Below are positions 46,605 to 57,804 of a DNA stretch of 64,000 bases, in pieces. Location: contig JAMPIQ010000003.1 of the NCBI GenBank assembly GCA_024699855.1, positions 4,588,001 to 4,652,000 of the forward strand, given 5' to 3'. The stretch's first letter is position 1. Every line of letters begins with the position of its first letter. The notes under the pieces are model-generated. The model was not told where the DNA came from, made no database searches, and saw nothing but the letters and a program-made list of their open reading frames with translations. Source of the DNA: Aphelenchoides besseyi. Taxonomy: Eukaryota; Nematoda; Chromadorea; Rhabditida; Aphelenchoididae. The position numbers were made by a program, and so were the translations under genes.

Positions 46605-49600
46605 ATGGGCTTAACAAAAGATTATCTTCGTTTTCTCTACAACGGTCGTTGTAATTTGGTTGGACAAAATGGAGCAATTCAGTCCGTGGACAAAACTTCG
46701 TGTGCAGTCTCGGCTTGTGAATCGGTGGTTTTCTTCAACATGCGAACTTTGGAAAAGGCAAGTGTTTTAGATTTTTACATTTTTAGTTACAAGTTTTTTT
46801 GTTTTCAGACCGCAGAAGTAAATCGAGACGGTATCGAAGTAACTGCATTCCGATTCAGTGACGATCGAAAACTTCTTGCAATCGGTTACACGGACGGAGA
46901 GGTTCATTTGTATCGCAAACAACGAAAGGGTAGGTAGAGACTTTCTGAATTGCAATCATTGGTCTCTTTAGAATATGAAGGACCAACGGTTTTCCCGGGA
47001 CATCGTACCGGAGTTAACTGTTTGGCGTTTAGCAATGATAGTTTGACGTTAGCATCTGGTGGAAAAGATTCGGTTATCATTATGTGGGACATAGTTAGCG
47101 AGTCGGGGTTATTCCGACTAACCGGACACAAAAGTTCAATCACACAACTTCAATTCACGTTGAACGATCGCTACTTAATTTCAAGGTACTGATTTTTGAC
47201 ATCTTTTGTTTAATAACATTCGTTTAGTTCCAAAGATACTCAGCTAAAATTTTGGGATATTGGAAGCCAAACTTGTTTCTACACGTTGGCTGAAAGCATG
47301 TCAGAGGTAACTAGCGAAAGCACAAGCATGTTAAATGTCTTTTCAGGTTTACACGTTTTCACTTATCAAACTCGACCGAATGTTAATTGTTGGGTCAGTA
47401 AATGCGGAACTGGACATTTACGAATTGAGTTGGACAGACGACTTTGATCGTCTTGACTTGTCGGGCAATGAAGATCAGCCGCTTCTGAAGAAGAGTGCAT
47501 TGATTGGAACAGAACGATTTGAGGAAGAAGACAAACAAGGAAATGTAAGTATAGTGCGACAAATAATAATACCATGACTTTAGGAAATTATGTCGTGCAA
47601 AAGAAGAGGAGTTTTGCTCCGACATTCCAAAGGCCGTGCACTTCAGTTGGCTGCTTCCAGCGATGAGAGTTTACTTTGTTGTGTGGTTAGTTTGTTGTTA
47701 GTGCGGTGGAAACCCAATAATTTAGGGTAGTGATACAACAGTTGATGTCTTCCGGTTATACACTGATGAAGAAGCGCAAAAACGATTGAAAAAGAAGATT
47801 CACAAGTTTCGAAAGAATGCCGAGTAAGTTTTCTATTTTTAGTCAATTGTATGAAGTAAAACTTTAGGGTTGAAGATTCGAAATTTGAAGCAGACATTGC
47901 ACGCGATGTTTCTCTGCTTGTTTCTCGTATTGGAGGTGTCGAGTTGAGTGCCAAAGTAAAGTGGATTGATTTGTATAGTCAAGTACGCGAAAGCAAGGGC
48001 GTTAAACAATTTCGGGTGTTTTGTTTGATTCATGAGTCGTTAATGGTTTCCATTTTAGATGTATTGTTTGCTGAAAACGAACACTGTTCAGGGTGTGTTG
48101 GTTGATGTGGATACAATAGCAAACACAATAAACAGTCAACCAGTAGTCAGTTTAGATCACGTAGGTATATTTGACTTCATCATTAGTCTTCAATTAATTT
48201 AGCGAGGTCATCGTACGGACATTCGATCTTTGAGCATCACGGCGAATGACGCAGCGTTTTTGTCTTGTTCAAGCGATTCATCGATTCTGTGGGACAGTAG
48301 AACTTTAATGCCTTTGAATCGATTTGTTGATGAGTCGGTTAAAGACGTCGTATCATCTGTATTTGTGCCCGGAGACAAACAATTTATTGTGGGAACGAAG
48401 GTAACACAAGCTACAAAATTCTTACAGTAATTGAACAACATTTCAGAGAGGATCTTTGCACATTTTTGATATTCCAACCTGTCAGTTGATCTTCTCATTA
48501 AACGATGCACATTCCGGTGCAATTTGGGAGATTCTTCCGATTTCTGACAAAGTATGTTTTCCAATCTTTGCATTCATTAATCGTCTTATTCTAGTCTGGA
48601 TTCGCCACGTGTAGCGCAGATAAAACAGCAAAATTTTGGCGTTTTCAGACCATCAACAATTCTGAAGGGCCAGAAAACGATTAAAAACAAATGAACAGTT
48701 GGTTTTTAGACGACGATTATCGTTTCGTGAAGATAGTCAAATCGAATTGCCGGATGAAGCATTGTGCATGAGCATTTCACCGAACAAAAAGTTCATTGCT
48801 TTCGGATTGCTAGACAACACCGCTCGAGTTTACTATTTGAAGAGTCTGAAGTTCTTCTTGAGTCTCTACGGCCACTCGCTGCCCGTAACTTGCATTGACA
48901 TTGGTCCCAACAGCGACTTGATTGCGACCGGTTCTGTGGATAAAACCGTCAAAATCTGGGGTTTGGATTTCGGCGATTGTCATCGATCTTTGTTTGCGCA
49001 TGATGATGTGTAAGTGAATTGTATCATATAGTCATTGATGCTATTTTTAGTGTGACTCATGTAAAATTCAACAAAGATCTTGAAGAGCAGTTGATTTGGT
49101 CTGCTGGAAAAGATGGCAAAATCAAGCAGTGGAATGCGAAGAAATTCGATCAAATTCAAGTGCTCAACGGTCATTTTGCCGAAATTCGTGCCTTCGAAAC
49201 AACTTCAGACGGAAGCACATTAGTGAGTTTGACTTTGTTGTCGTCGCTTATTATAATGATGTTGTAGATCTCCGCCTCACACGACAAATCAATTCGAATT
49301 TGGGAGCAATCCGAAGAATTAATTGTCGTTGAAGAGGAACGGGAACAGGAGCAAGAGAAAGAAGATTTTCAAAAGATCGTTGATGCTGAAGATATTGTAG
49401 GTTTAACGACACAGTTCTTCGTGACGTTGGTTTTAGGTGCCAGGCGAGAATCCAGAAAATGAAATTGGGATGGCGTCGAAGAAGAACATAAGCTCAGTGA
49501 AGGGGGCTGAATCCATTCTCGAAGCTCTGGAAATTTACCGAACGGAATCCGCTTTACAGTCCGCGGATCCTACGGTTTGTGTATTTACAATTAACTGTTG

Positions 49601-50169
49601 ATCAAATTTATTGTTTAGCACAAATTACACCCAATGGTTGAAGCTTTTCGCAGTCTCAGTTTGCATCATTTTATTCTTGATGTCATTCATCGAGTCAATT
49701 CATCACATTTGGAAAGAAGTTTGTTGTTGATTCCATTTGACTACGTGATCGATGTGTTGAATTGTGTTTGCAAGTGTGTGGAGAAAAATTACAAGCTGGA
49801 ACTGGGATCACGAATTGCAGTCTTTCTACTGAAGTGAGTGTTGTTGGCAGCAAAAGATCGAAGTAGTGATTTTAGAACGAACTTGAATCAACTTATTGGA
49901 CAAAGCGAGTTACTGCCACTGTTGAAAAAATTACAAAAGATTTTGCCTAACAAAGCTAAGAATTCGTTGGTGAGTTGGCTTCTTATTAACAACAGTTTTA
50001 TTTGATTCAGGTCCGAGTGAATTTCAACTTGGCTGCCTTGCGATTACACAAATTGAGTGTGGAGGAACGAGATGAAATCAAGTTGTTTAAGAACCAAGTT
50101 GCTGGAAAAAAGAAATCGAAATCAAAGAAAAGACGAAACATGGCGATTGTCAATCCAGTTGTTGTTTGA
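46605..50169 (+). CDS. WDR3: Small-subunit processome WD-repeat protein WDR3 (UTP12)
   Basis: Nucleolar scaffold for 18S rRNA maturation, 921 aa (human 943), 19 exons: 46605-46757, 46809-46929, 46972-47185, 47228-47306, 47347-47544, 47584-47685, 47726-47823, 47868-47982, 48059-48160, 48203-48400, 48447-48551, 48595-48668, 48710-49009, 49051-49222, 49268-49396, 49437-49574, 49619-49833, 49876-49969, 50011-50169. Tandem WD propellers dominate (SGGKDSVIIMWD, SSSKDTQLKFWD, SCSSDSSILWD, ATGSVDKTVKIWGLDFGDCH, SAGKDGKIKQW). YYLKSLKFFLSLYGHSLPV and the C-terminal Utp12 region (LLLIPFDYVIDVL) match WDR3 in order; the end is Lys-rich. Two introns are GC-AG: 46758-46808 (AG/GCAAGT) and, less surely, 48669-48709 (GG/GCCAGA), needed to restore frame. 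Confidence 0.92.
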
Positions 50170-50305
50170 TTCAATTTCGTTACTGTTGAGTTCATTTGTT
50201 GTTATTTGTTATGTTTAAGATGATATGAATTAAAGAAAAGAAATGAATTCTTATCAAAAACGAGTTGACCACAGAAGTTTATTCGCGAACTGTACACAAC
50301 GTTGG

Positions 50306-51328
50306 TCACTTGTCGAAGGCATAGAAACTGCTCACTAAACTTCCCCACAAACGTCCAATAAAACTGGTGGGTTTTGGCGTCTTTGTTTGAACTGGAGATT
50401 GACCACGAGCAGTAACCAGTTCACGATCGTCAATCGACGATTGAGTGGTTTTCGGTTGAGAGCGAACACTAACGGCGGTTAGAATTGGTTGGGCTTTGTC
50501 ACGACCCGAAAAGTATTCGTTGTTGGGGACAATGAAATCGTACTGGAAACAAATGGCCGTCGTCTTGAGTGTATGGAAACTCACTTTTTTCTTGTTCTTG
50601 TAGTCGTGTTTCAGACTGTTCAAACTCAACGAATTGATTTCACTTGGCTGTTGTTGATCGTCGTCCGCTTCACAACTCTTGTCTTTCTGATAGATGCTTT
50701 CTTTGGCAGACGAGTCATTCCAGCCGGTATAAGCCCACCAGTCGTTGTCCGATGCTTTTTTATCCGCCTTCTTAGATCGCTTATCGTACGGTCCTTTGGT
50801 TGAGAGAACGGCATCGGTGCGCGTTGAATCTTCGTCGAATTGATCCAGCCGATTCCAACTCATTTCGCTTTTGGTCGAATGCACGGGCGTAACCACAAAA
50901 CCACGATCACCTTTCTTGTTGAACGCAAACTCCGATTGGACTGCCTGAGCAGGTGCAGACTCTGAAAGTTCTGCAGTGAATGATGTTAGTTAAGAAAAAC
51001 TCACTTGTTTCATTACTGCTCGGACGTTTGTTGACAGTCGACTTCTCAATCGGAATTCCATTTGGATCGTTGCAATAGACAGATTGTGCGGCATTGGTCG
51101 ATGGAAGTCCCATGTAGACCGACTGATTTGCGTTGTTTGAACGTTGCTTGGGAGTAGTTGGAGATGGATTGAGTAAGTAAACAGACTGAGCATCTGGTCG
51201 ATCGTTTCCTTCAGTCACATTGACGTACACCGATTCTGAATACACAGTTCACCACAAGACCTTCGTATTCTGAACTCACCATTTGGCCGTTGTTGGGCTT
51301 TCGACTTGCCGGCAGCTGGATCTTTCAT
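50306..51328 (-). CDS. Disordered protein with four SVY tyrosine motifs
   Basis: Unrecognised; 297 aa, exons 51328-51280, 51235-51005, 50961-50585 and 50542-50306. The N-terminal 75 residues carry four repeats, ESVYVNV, QSVYLLN, QSVYMGL and QSVYCND, with Tyr at 20, 36, 57 and 70. YVNV and YCND fit the pYxN consensus bound by GRB2-type SH2 domains. Further Tyr occur in ESIYQKD and NNEYFSG. The rest is polar and Ser/Lys-rich, with WWAYTGWND and a C-terminal FIGRLWGSLVSSFYAF, possibly a membrane-associating helix. No signal peptide or catalytic domain. Exon 3 may start at 50970 instead (two in-frame acceptors nine bases apart). It begins 146 bp after the stop of the five-pass membrane gene, suggesting one transcription unit. 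Confidence 0.68.
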
Positions 51329-51474
51329 CGCTTGCTGACAAATAAGCAGCTAATCGTTTGGTCGTTCAAACGCCGAAATAAGCAACAAACTTTCATTCAA
51401 CTTTAATCTCTGCTTATGCAAATTTATTTTCTTGAAGAAAAAATACAATTTAATTATACATGAAATTGTGATTA

Positions 51475-52988
51475 TTAATAACGAGGTGCGGAAAAAACTG
51501 AGTTGTATGGTGGACTTGGAAGTGGTGCTTTCTTCTCTCTTGGCAATGTTGTGTATGTCTCAGCTGTTTGGTTCCAATAGAATTGGGTTTTCATGCGCAG
51601 AAAATACTTGGATAAACGTAAAATCACGAATGCCATTGGTAACGCAATGATTGAAAGAAAAATCAGTGCGAACAAGATGCCCTGAAAGCGAAATTGATTG
51701 CAATTTACGTGACGTAACACAAACCTTCAGTGGTCGTGTGTATGTTTCGCAGTTGAACTTGTTGATATCCGCTCGCTCACTTTGAAGGTCGTTGAGAAAA
51801 TCCAAAAGATTGTAGGGGTCGAAGATTTCGAAGTTAGAATTCAGAAAATCTTCCATATTCTGATTTTGAGACTACAATTACACATTAGGATCTGTCGAAG
51901 TAATTGCAATATACTTGAGCTTGGACGAACGGACACAACGCGTTGTGAGCTTGTACGTATCCAAATAAGATACCGAAGAAGAAAAGCATCGTTGGAACCA
52001 AAACCAGAAGTATGAAACCACACGCAACAAGTGCACGGCCACAGCAATTCGAACTATTAGAACGATCCATTGGATGATAGAATTTCTGAGCCAAAAATTC
52101 GCGACATCCAAGAATAACGGTAATCCCCGAAACCGCAAGAAGAGAAACGAAAAGAATCGCCGTGAAAGTGAAGACGACCACTTGGATTCGAAAATCGGAA
52201 TCTTTCTCCAACGGTCGAAACTCATAACCCAACTCGCGGACCAAATTGTACTGAATTGCAAGATACTCTGAATGTCATTATGAGTTTTACCTTATTCAAC
52301 AAATCAGATTCCCCAATTGGAACATGATCACTGTGTCCAACCTTGGAAATGCTGTTTGATTGTAATCCGATTTTCACTGGACGGAGAGAAGTTTTCTTTA
52401 AAAAACCAATCATCTGCTCAAGTGTTTAGGACTTACGTTGATTTGTCGTACATCCACAGGTACATCTTCTGCGGGTGCAATGTTATTACGACCACCGCTC
52501 AAATTCAAAGTGCAACTGACAATAAACGCCGTACACAATGCTATTAATAACCATTGGATCCCAAAACCGCTGACAAGAGAAAAGAAAACCGAACGATTTT
52601 CCGAGTTTTTCTTAATAAGAAGATTAGGTTTGACTCCATAGTATACACAAACTTCTTGATGATTGATCTGATAGAGAACATTTAGTCCACAGCCGCCAAT
52701 TTGTAGAAAACGAGCAACACAAAAGACGAGAAGCAAAATCAATGAAACAAAGAAAAGTATTCCAATCAAGGTCAGGATCGCCAAAAGTCCTGGTTGTTGA
52801 GGCAGAAGAGCACCAAAGAAGTCGGTACTCAGCAACTCCTTCTAAATCACCTTTTTAACATCCAATTACTTTGCCTTTACCTGTGTTTTGAAGATATCCA
52901 AAAGTTGTTCGACTGTTTCGATCGTAACATTGTCATCAACGAAAGTTCGTTGAACAGCTTCCAGTAAATTAATTGGCCATTCGATCAT
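51475..52988 (-). CDS. Five-pass membrane protein with prominin-like layout
   Basis: 435 aa, exons 52988-52881, 52841-52437, 52395-52291, 52250-51915, 51871-51725, 51681-51475. Predicted helices: LAILTLIGILFFVSLILLLV; SVFFSLVSGFGIQWLLIALC; IQVVVFTFTAILFVSLLAVS; LVACGFILLVLVPTMLFFFG; ILFALIFLSIIALPMAFVIL. Order and spacing (Cys-containing short loops after TM1 and TM3, two outer loops, tail ILRLSKYFLRM) recall prominin, but the outer loops are about 100 and 60 residues, far shorter than prominin's 250 or more. The cytoplasmic tail is Pro/Tyr-rich (EKKAPLPSPPYNS), with an SH3-type PxxP. No signal peptide, so the first helix must start the insertion. Family assignment is tentative. Likely co-transcribed with the Tyr-motif gene downstream. 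Confidence 0.7.
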
Positions 52989-53607
52989 GACGAAAACTGA
53001 AAACAACGTGATTCAAATTGTTAACCGAGAAGATGTTCAGCGATAGAATAAGTAAAATCTCGCGCGTGGGCAGTCAAATGACGAGTCTTCCTATCTATCG
53101 GTTTGCTTGCGTCAGTCTTGAAGGCCGTGATGTCCGTTCATGGGGCGCGCCGCGATTTCGACAGGTCGTTGGGTTATAAACGCGCGTGAGATATTCCGAT
53201 CAAAGTTACAAGAAAGATGCCGAGCCCCGTAATTTTAGGCGATTTCTTCTTTCTGACTTCCCGCATAGATGGAATTATATCTTCCGTCAAATGTGCGCGG
53301 CAAATCCACACACACAGTTTACGGGGCCCCGATTAGTTGGGCATATTCGAAGGGATTCTATCTGCGTTAATCCCATGAATGAATATTATGTTCAAAATTG
53401 ATAATCAACTTGACATCTTCATAAGTCCGTCAATAAATCGTCGCATTTATTCGAATGACTATGTACAGAAAGAGAAACGAGTTTGTTGAAAAAAGTGATC
53501 AATAAACAGAATTGAGGATATCATTTGTGATGAGTAAGTTTTCATCCGGCGGATGTGAGACCCGTATGATTGGCGGAATAGTGATTGAGATGAACGGAAG
53601 AAACTAA
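52989..53607. other. Gap between five-pass membrane gene and M13 peptidase
   Basis: 619 bp. The part 53060-53360 is GC-richer than its surroundings (for example GGGGCGCGCCGCG at about 53140). Both neighbours are on the minus strand: it should hold the membrane-gene promoter and the peptidase 3' UTR (TTTATT near 53447 and 53501). An open plus-strand frame (53186-53401) has no ATG and no support. Confidence 0.45.
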
Positions 53608-56567
53608 TTACCAGACTACGCATCTTTGTGCGATATTAAGCGGCGCACTTGGAGCACAACGAAATGCTCGAGCGAAAGACGGCTGATTAGAAAGAACGGC
53701 GTTGATTCGAACGGCTGCTGGAGCGTGATGATCATCCTTGAAAGCAAATCCATAAAACAATACTTCTGATTCAGAACTTACACTAAAGATTTGACGAACA
53801 GATTCTGCAGGTTTTGAATGAGAACAGTAACTCTGAAACGAATGGAAAGTTAGTTGTATTTTCAGAGCCATATTACCATTGCAAATCCAATATAGAAGAG
53901 TTGATTTGGGTCCAAATGCTCGAAACCAGGAACTGAGACGTCTTTCATACCGCTGGTGAAAAGATGACGTTGATAAGCCCGATAAGAATGTTTAATTCCT
54001 GAAGTTGTTCGCTTTCAATATTCTTCTGAAAAGCAACAATTACCTCCATTGTCGGCTTGATTTTCTCCAAGGGTTGTTACGCCATTGACGTGTAGTCCTT
54101 CGGTTCCGGGCACCTTGTATTTCGCGTACTGATCAACCATACATTTACTTCGAACAACGAATTGTTCCCTTGTTCCATCTTCCCACCAATTTCGTCTGTT
54201 ACCCACTTTGTCGAATTGACTTCCTTGCGAATCGTATCCGTGAATCATTTCGTGTCTACAATATAAACAATTAGATTATTTTCACAATATACAACTTACC
54301 CAATGATTGATCCTAATGAACCATAACGCAATGCTAAACAATTTCCACTTATTCACATGTACACAAATAATAGATTACCTGCTGGAAAGCTGGGATCAGA
54401 GTCAAAGAACGGAGGTTGTAAAATTGCAGCGGGAACAGTCAGCGCATTTCGAACAAAAGTGTACGCTGCGTTGATTGTCGTTGAACTCATTGGAAACAAA
54501 GAGCGATCGACTGGTTTAAGCAAATTCAACGATGCAGTTGCTTGTCGCCATTGAGAGTGTGTTTGCACCATTTTGGCGTACGTATCATTTTGTTCCCAAA
54601 TTAACTGAAATCCAAGTTCTTATTATTTTAATGTTCGATTCGAACTCACTCCTTCGTAGTGTTTGTCAAGTTCATCGTCGTTGTAAATGAAATCCGGAGC
54701 TCCAATTAATGCTTCCATGTACTGGGCTTTTTGAATTGCGTAGGATTTCGTTTTCCAATCCATCCATCGAATTCGCCATAAGCTTTTGACGAAACTGTTT
54801 TTCAACTCAAGAAACATCTGTTTGGCTAACTGGATTCCATCGCTACTGAAATAACGACGAATGTACAAAGCATCGGCCGCGTATGGTAAAGCAGCTCCAG
54901 AAATTGCAGCACATTCCTTCAATAGATAATTCAGTTTAATGCAGTCGAGAACTTACTTTCCATCGTGGTGGCTTGGCGACTGTTCCGACTGCTCGACGCA
55001 TATAATCGTGTCGAACAGACCCAAATCGCTCATCAAGTTGAAGCCAATAAGCGTCAGTAAACTGAAATACAAAAAATCATAATTGTTAGTTTTCTTTCTA
55101 CGCACCTTCCAAAGCATTGCGTTGGCCAAAATTCGTTTAGGTGTTTTTGCAAGCAATTCGTTCAATCCCATGAAGAAATGTGGATTCGTGATGATAACTT
55201 CTGGATCCGAATACAAATACCAATGCATTTCTTCAGGAAACACATTTGAGAAATATTTGGTCCAATTGATCTGTAAGTGTATTCGTTAATACGATAATGA
55301 TTAATGCTCTTACACTTGGCAAAAAACGACGCATATCAGAGAGACGCATGGCCTTGAAATCAGTCGAGAAGTTTCCTTGTCCTTTGATTGTTGGTGCATT
55401 TATGCTTATCTGTGCAAATTTCGCTTCGAATTGAAGAATATCGTTTGCGTCTTTCGAAATCTCGTCAACAGTTCGATTCGAATGCGCATCACGAGCCACA
55501 ATCATAATGACCTTTTTCATGTATTGCCTAAACAAATACTCGTCTTTATTATCATTGTATAGTTTTTACTTACTCATAAGCATGAAGCTGCGTTCCAAAA
55601 CGTTGTGGATCCAAGTAGAACTGCGGAATCGACATTCCCAACGATCCACGATCGAAATGAATTAGTTGACGAGACACGTTGTTCAGATCAACATTTCCAT
55701 AAGCAGCAAAAAACACGTCCAGAGCTCGAATGTTGGCGATTCTAATCAGCTCTTCTGTAAGATCGAAATCTTCTTCTTTCCAACGATCTCCGTGAATCAT
55801 GGGCCAATAGCCGATTCTCTGTAATACAAAAATGATTACCGAGTACTGTGTTCGAATATACCTCCAAGTTCTCTAATAACTCATCCGTTTTGATGTCATT
55901 AAGAACCTCGGTGTTCATGCACGCACTATAGAATTGTTTCAACTTTTTGATTGCTGTTGAATTCGTTTGAATGTCCTCGTCGTAAAGAGCTAAAAAGTGT
56001 CGATTAATGTCACTTTCGTGCAAAACATCAGTAAGTTTTCGAATCACATAAAACTACTAGTTGATCAGCGAATCTTACAAAGTAATCATTGAGCTTTTAG
56101 TTAAAATGAATTTCAAAAATCATTCTCATTACTGCGACACCCGTCACTCGACTAATCTGTTCGACAATTAGGTGAGCAATAATGAAAAGAAGAAGATCGT
56201 TTTTGCAATGACAATCGTGATCGATTGCCGTCTATTTCGGCCGTCTTTCTCACCTTTGATTTCTCGATTGACGCTTTCGCTCAACTTCGTGTACCGATCG
56301 TAATAAGAACGATCTTTGGGAATCGGGTTTTTTGCAATCCAACCGCCGCAGGCCTAAACATTGGCGATTATTTTCAAAACCAGATATCGAGGTTACGTAT
56401 TGAAAAAAGTCAGTACATGGATCCACAGACTCATTCAACGACTCTTGTAGTATTTCGCTAGCCTTCCATACTCCCGGTGTGTAAGCCAACGAGCCGTTCA
56501 ATACGACAAGTAAGACAAGAAAACTTATTGATGACATCGTGTAAATTCGCAGGTTTGGTCTTAGCAT
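53608..56567 (-). CDS. Neprilysin-family zinc metallopeptidase (M13)
   Basis: Ectoenzyme that cuts peptide hormones; about 741 aa. Exons: 56567-56397, 56353-56254, about 56046-55862, 55818-55574, 55527-55314, 55270-55106, 55061-54957, 54916-54650, 54604-54379, 54333-54300, 54255-54044, 53998-53877, 53832-53782, 53736-53608. A short basic tail plus hydrophobic helix (ISFLVLLVVLNGSLA) gives a type II anchor or signal. M13 landmarks: VDPCTDFFQYACGGWI, INAAYTFVRNALTVPAAILQ, zinc motif HEMIH, GENQADNGG with the third zinc ligand Glu, the Cys pairs, and the end CVVW. An acceptor (TTTTCAG) lies one base before the ATG. The join of exons 2 and 3 is unresolved: the frame needs an acceptor reading TG, not AG (see findings). 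Confidence 0.9.
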
Positions 56568-57804
56568 TCTGAAAAGAAACACGAACTGTAATCGTCGAGT
56601 TCAATCTAAGTGGTAGAATAAAGAGAACACGTGAGCACGTTGCTTAGCACTTCGTTGAGACCCCGATTGTTTTAAGTAGGAACCTAAAACACCGTTCGCT
56701 AATGAACCGAATTAAGAATGGCGCCATTCCGTCGACAAGGTCTTAAATTGGAACGGGGCGGGTGCGCGAAGCGAAGCGAAATCGATTGTTCACGAGCGTC
56801 TTCAAAATCAAACATCATCGTCATAATTTTGACGCGGAGGATTCGAGAAGTGCGCCAATCAAAAACATCCGCGTTGTCAGTTCAGTGGGTTTGATCAGCA
56901 AACTGATCGACGCTAACCGTGTCATAACAAATGTTTCCGTGATCATTGAAGTGTTGTTCGATTGCTCGCAAAGTAAAAAATGTTTTCGTATTACAACGGG
57001 CGTCTGTTTTTCTTGTACACAATTTTCTTTGTTGTTGAAAACTTTTACTGATTGGTCTTGAAGCACAATGACAGGTCGAGGTGCGGTCATATAGACGAAA
57101 TTGGTAATTAATTACCTACAGAATTGAGTGCATCAAAGGTACAGGTATTACGGTCAATAACGAAATAACAAAGATTGAACAATATAATGAAATTGTTTCT
57201 ATGCTTCATTCGAATACAAGTTTCTGAAGTCGATATCCTTAACATTCAAAGTCCATAACTCATCCAGTTGTCGGTCTATCTTCGCAATCCGCTCGATCAC
57301 GTAGTTTCGGTTTATCTTTGATCATTGATTTTGTTATTAATATGATGAAATTGGACACAGTGATCATTGAAACCAATTAGTGTCAATTGCTGGAACTTTA
57401 CAAATGTTTGCTTCGAACAAGAGTTTAAAGATGATTGGGGTCAGTTCTCGTGCACTGCTGGTCATCATTTTAACTTCATTTCACTGAAAGACAATCCCCC
57501 ACGACAGTTCGCAAAAGCGCGAAGAAGCAACAGTCGAAGATTCTGTGCGACGAACGAGGAAATTCACACGAAAAGCAACAAATCGCCGCGCGCAACTTTC
57601 GCAACAACAATTTAGACACCCGACGATGTGGACAGTTTGGACCATTAGGATCCGATCGGAGGTCTTCGGTTCGAATCGGTCAACGCCCTCCACTTGGCCT
57701 TCACGATTGATCACGCCCTTTTTGCTTCGTATCTTCTTGGCCATAGGTCGATTGCGTTTGAAATGCCAATAAACTCAAATTGCCTGAACGTCTAGTTGTT
57801 TCCA
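56568..57804. other. Divergent upstream region M13 peptidase / chitin synthase
   Basis: 1.24 kb between opposite start codons. Open frames at 56762-57061 (+), 57545-57772 (+) and 57481-57744 (-, starting MAKKIRSKKGVINREG) were considered; none has domain or splice support, though the last is the most protein-like. An AATAAA at about 57765 is 40 bp before the chitin synthase ATG and could end a small unseen gene. Confidence 0.4.

Noticed and set aside
47980..48058. GTACGC donor in WDR3 as possible coding
   Set aside because: Reading through gives unconserved text and then a mismatch; splicing yields the expected continuation.
48595..48709. Frameshift mutation in WDR3
   Set aside because: First read as a broken gene, but a 41-nt GC-AG intron at 48669-48709 restores frame and alignment, so a pseudogene call is not warranted.
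53186..53401. 71-codon plus frame in the GC-rich gap
   Set aside because: Starts without ATG, no homology recognised, no splice signals; GC content alone explains the open frame.
56762..57061. 99-codon plus frame upstream of chitin synthase
   Set aside because: No acceptor or donor links it to the chitin synthase start and no family is recognisable.
57481..57744. Minus frame starting MAKKIRSKKG between the M13 peptidase and chitin synthase
   Set aside because: Superficially like small basic nucleolar proteins, but it drifts into Cys/Arg text without a domain; kept only as a remark on the gap.
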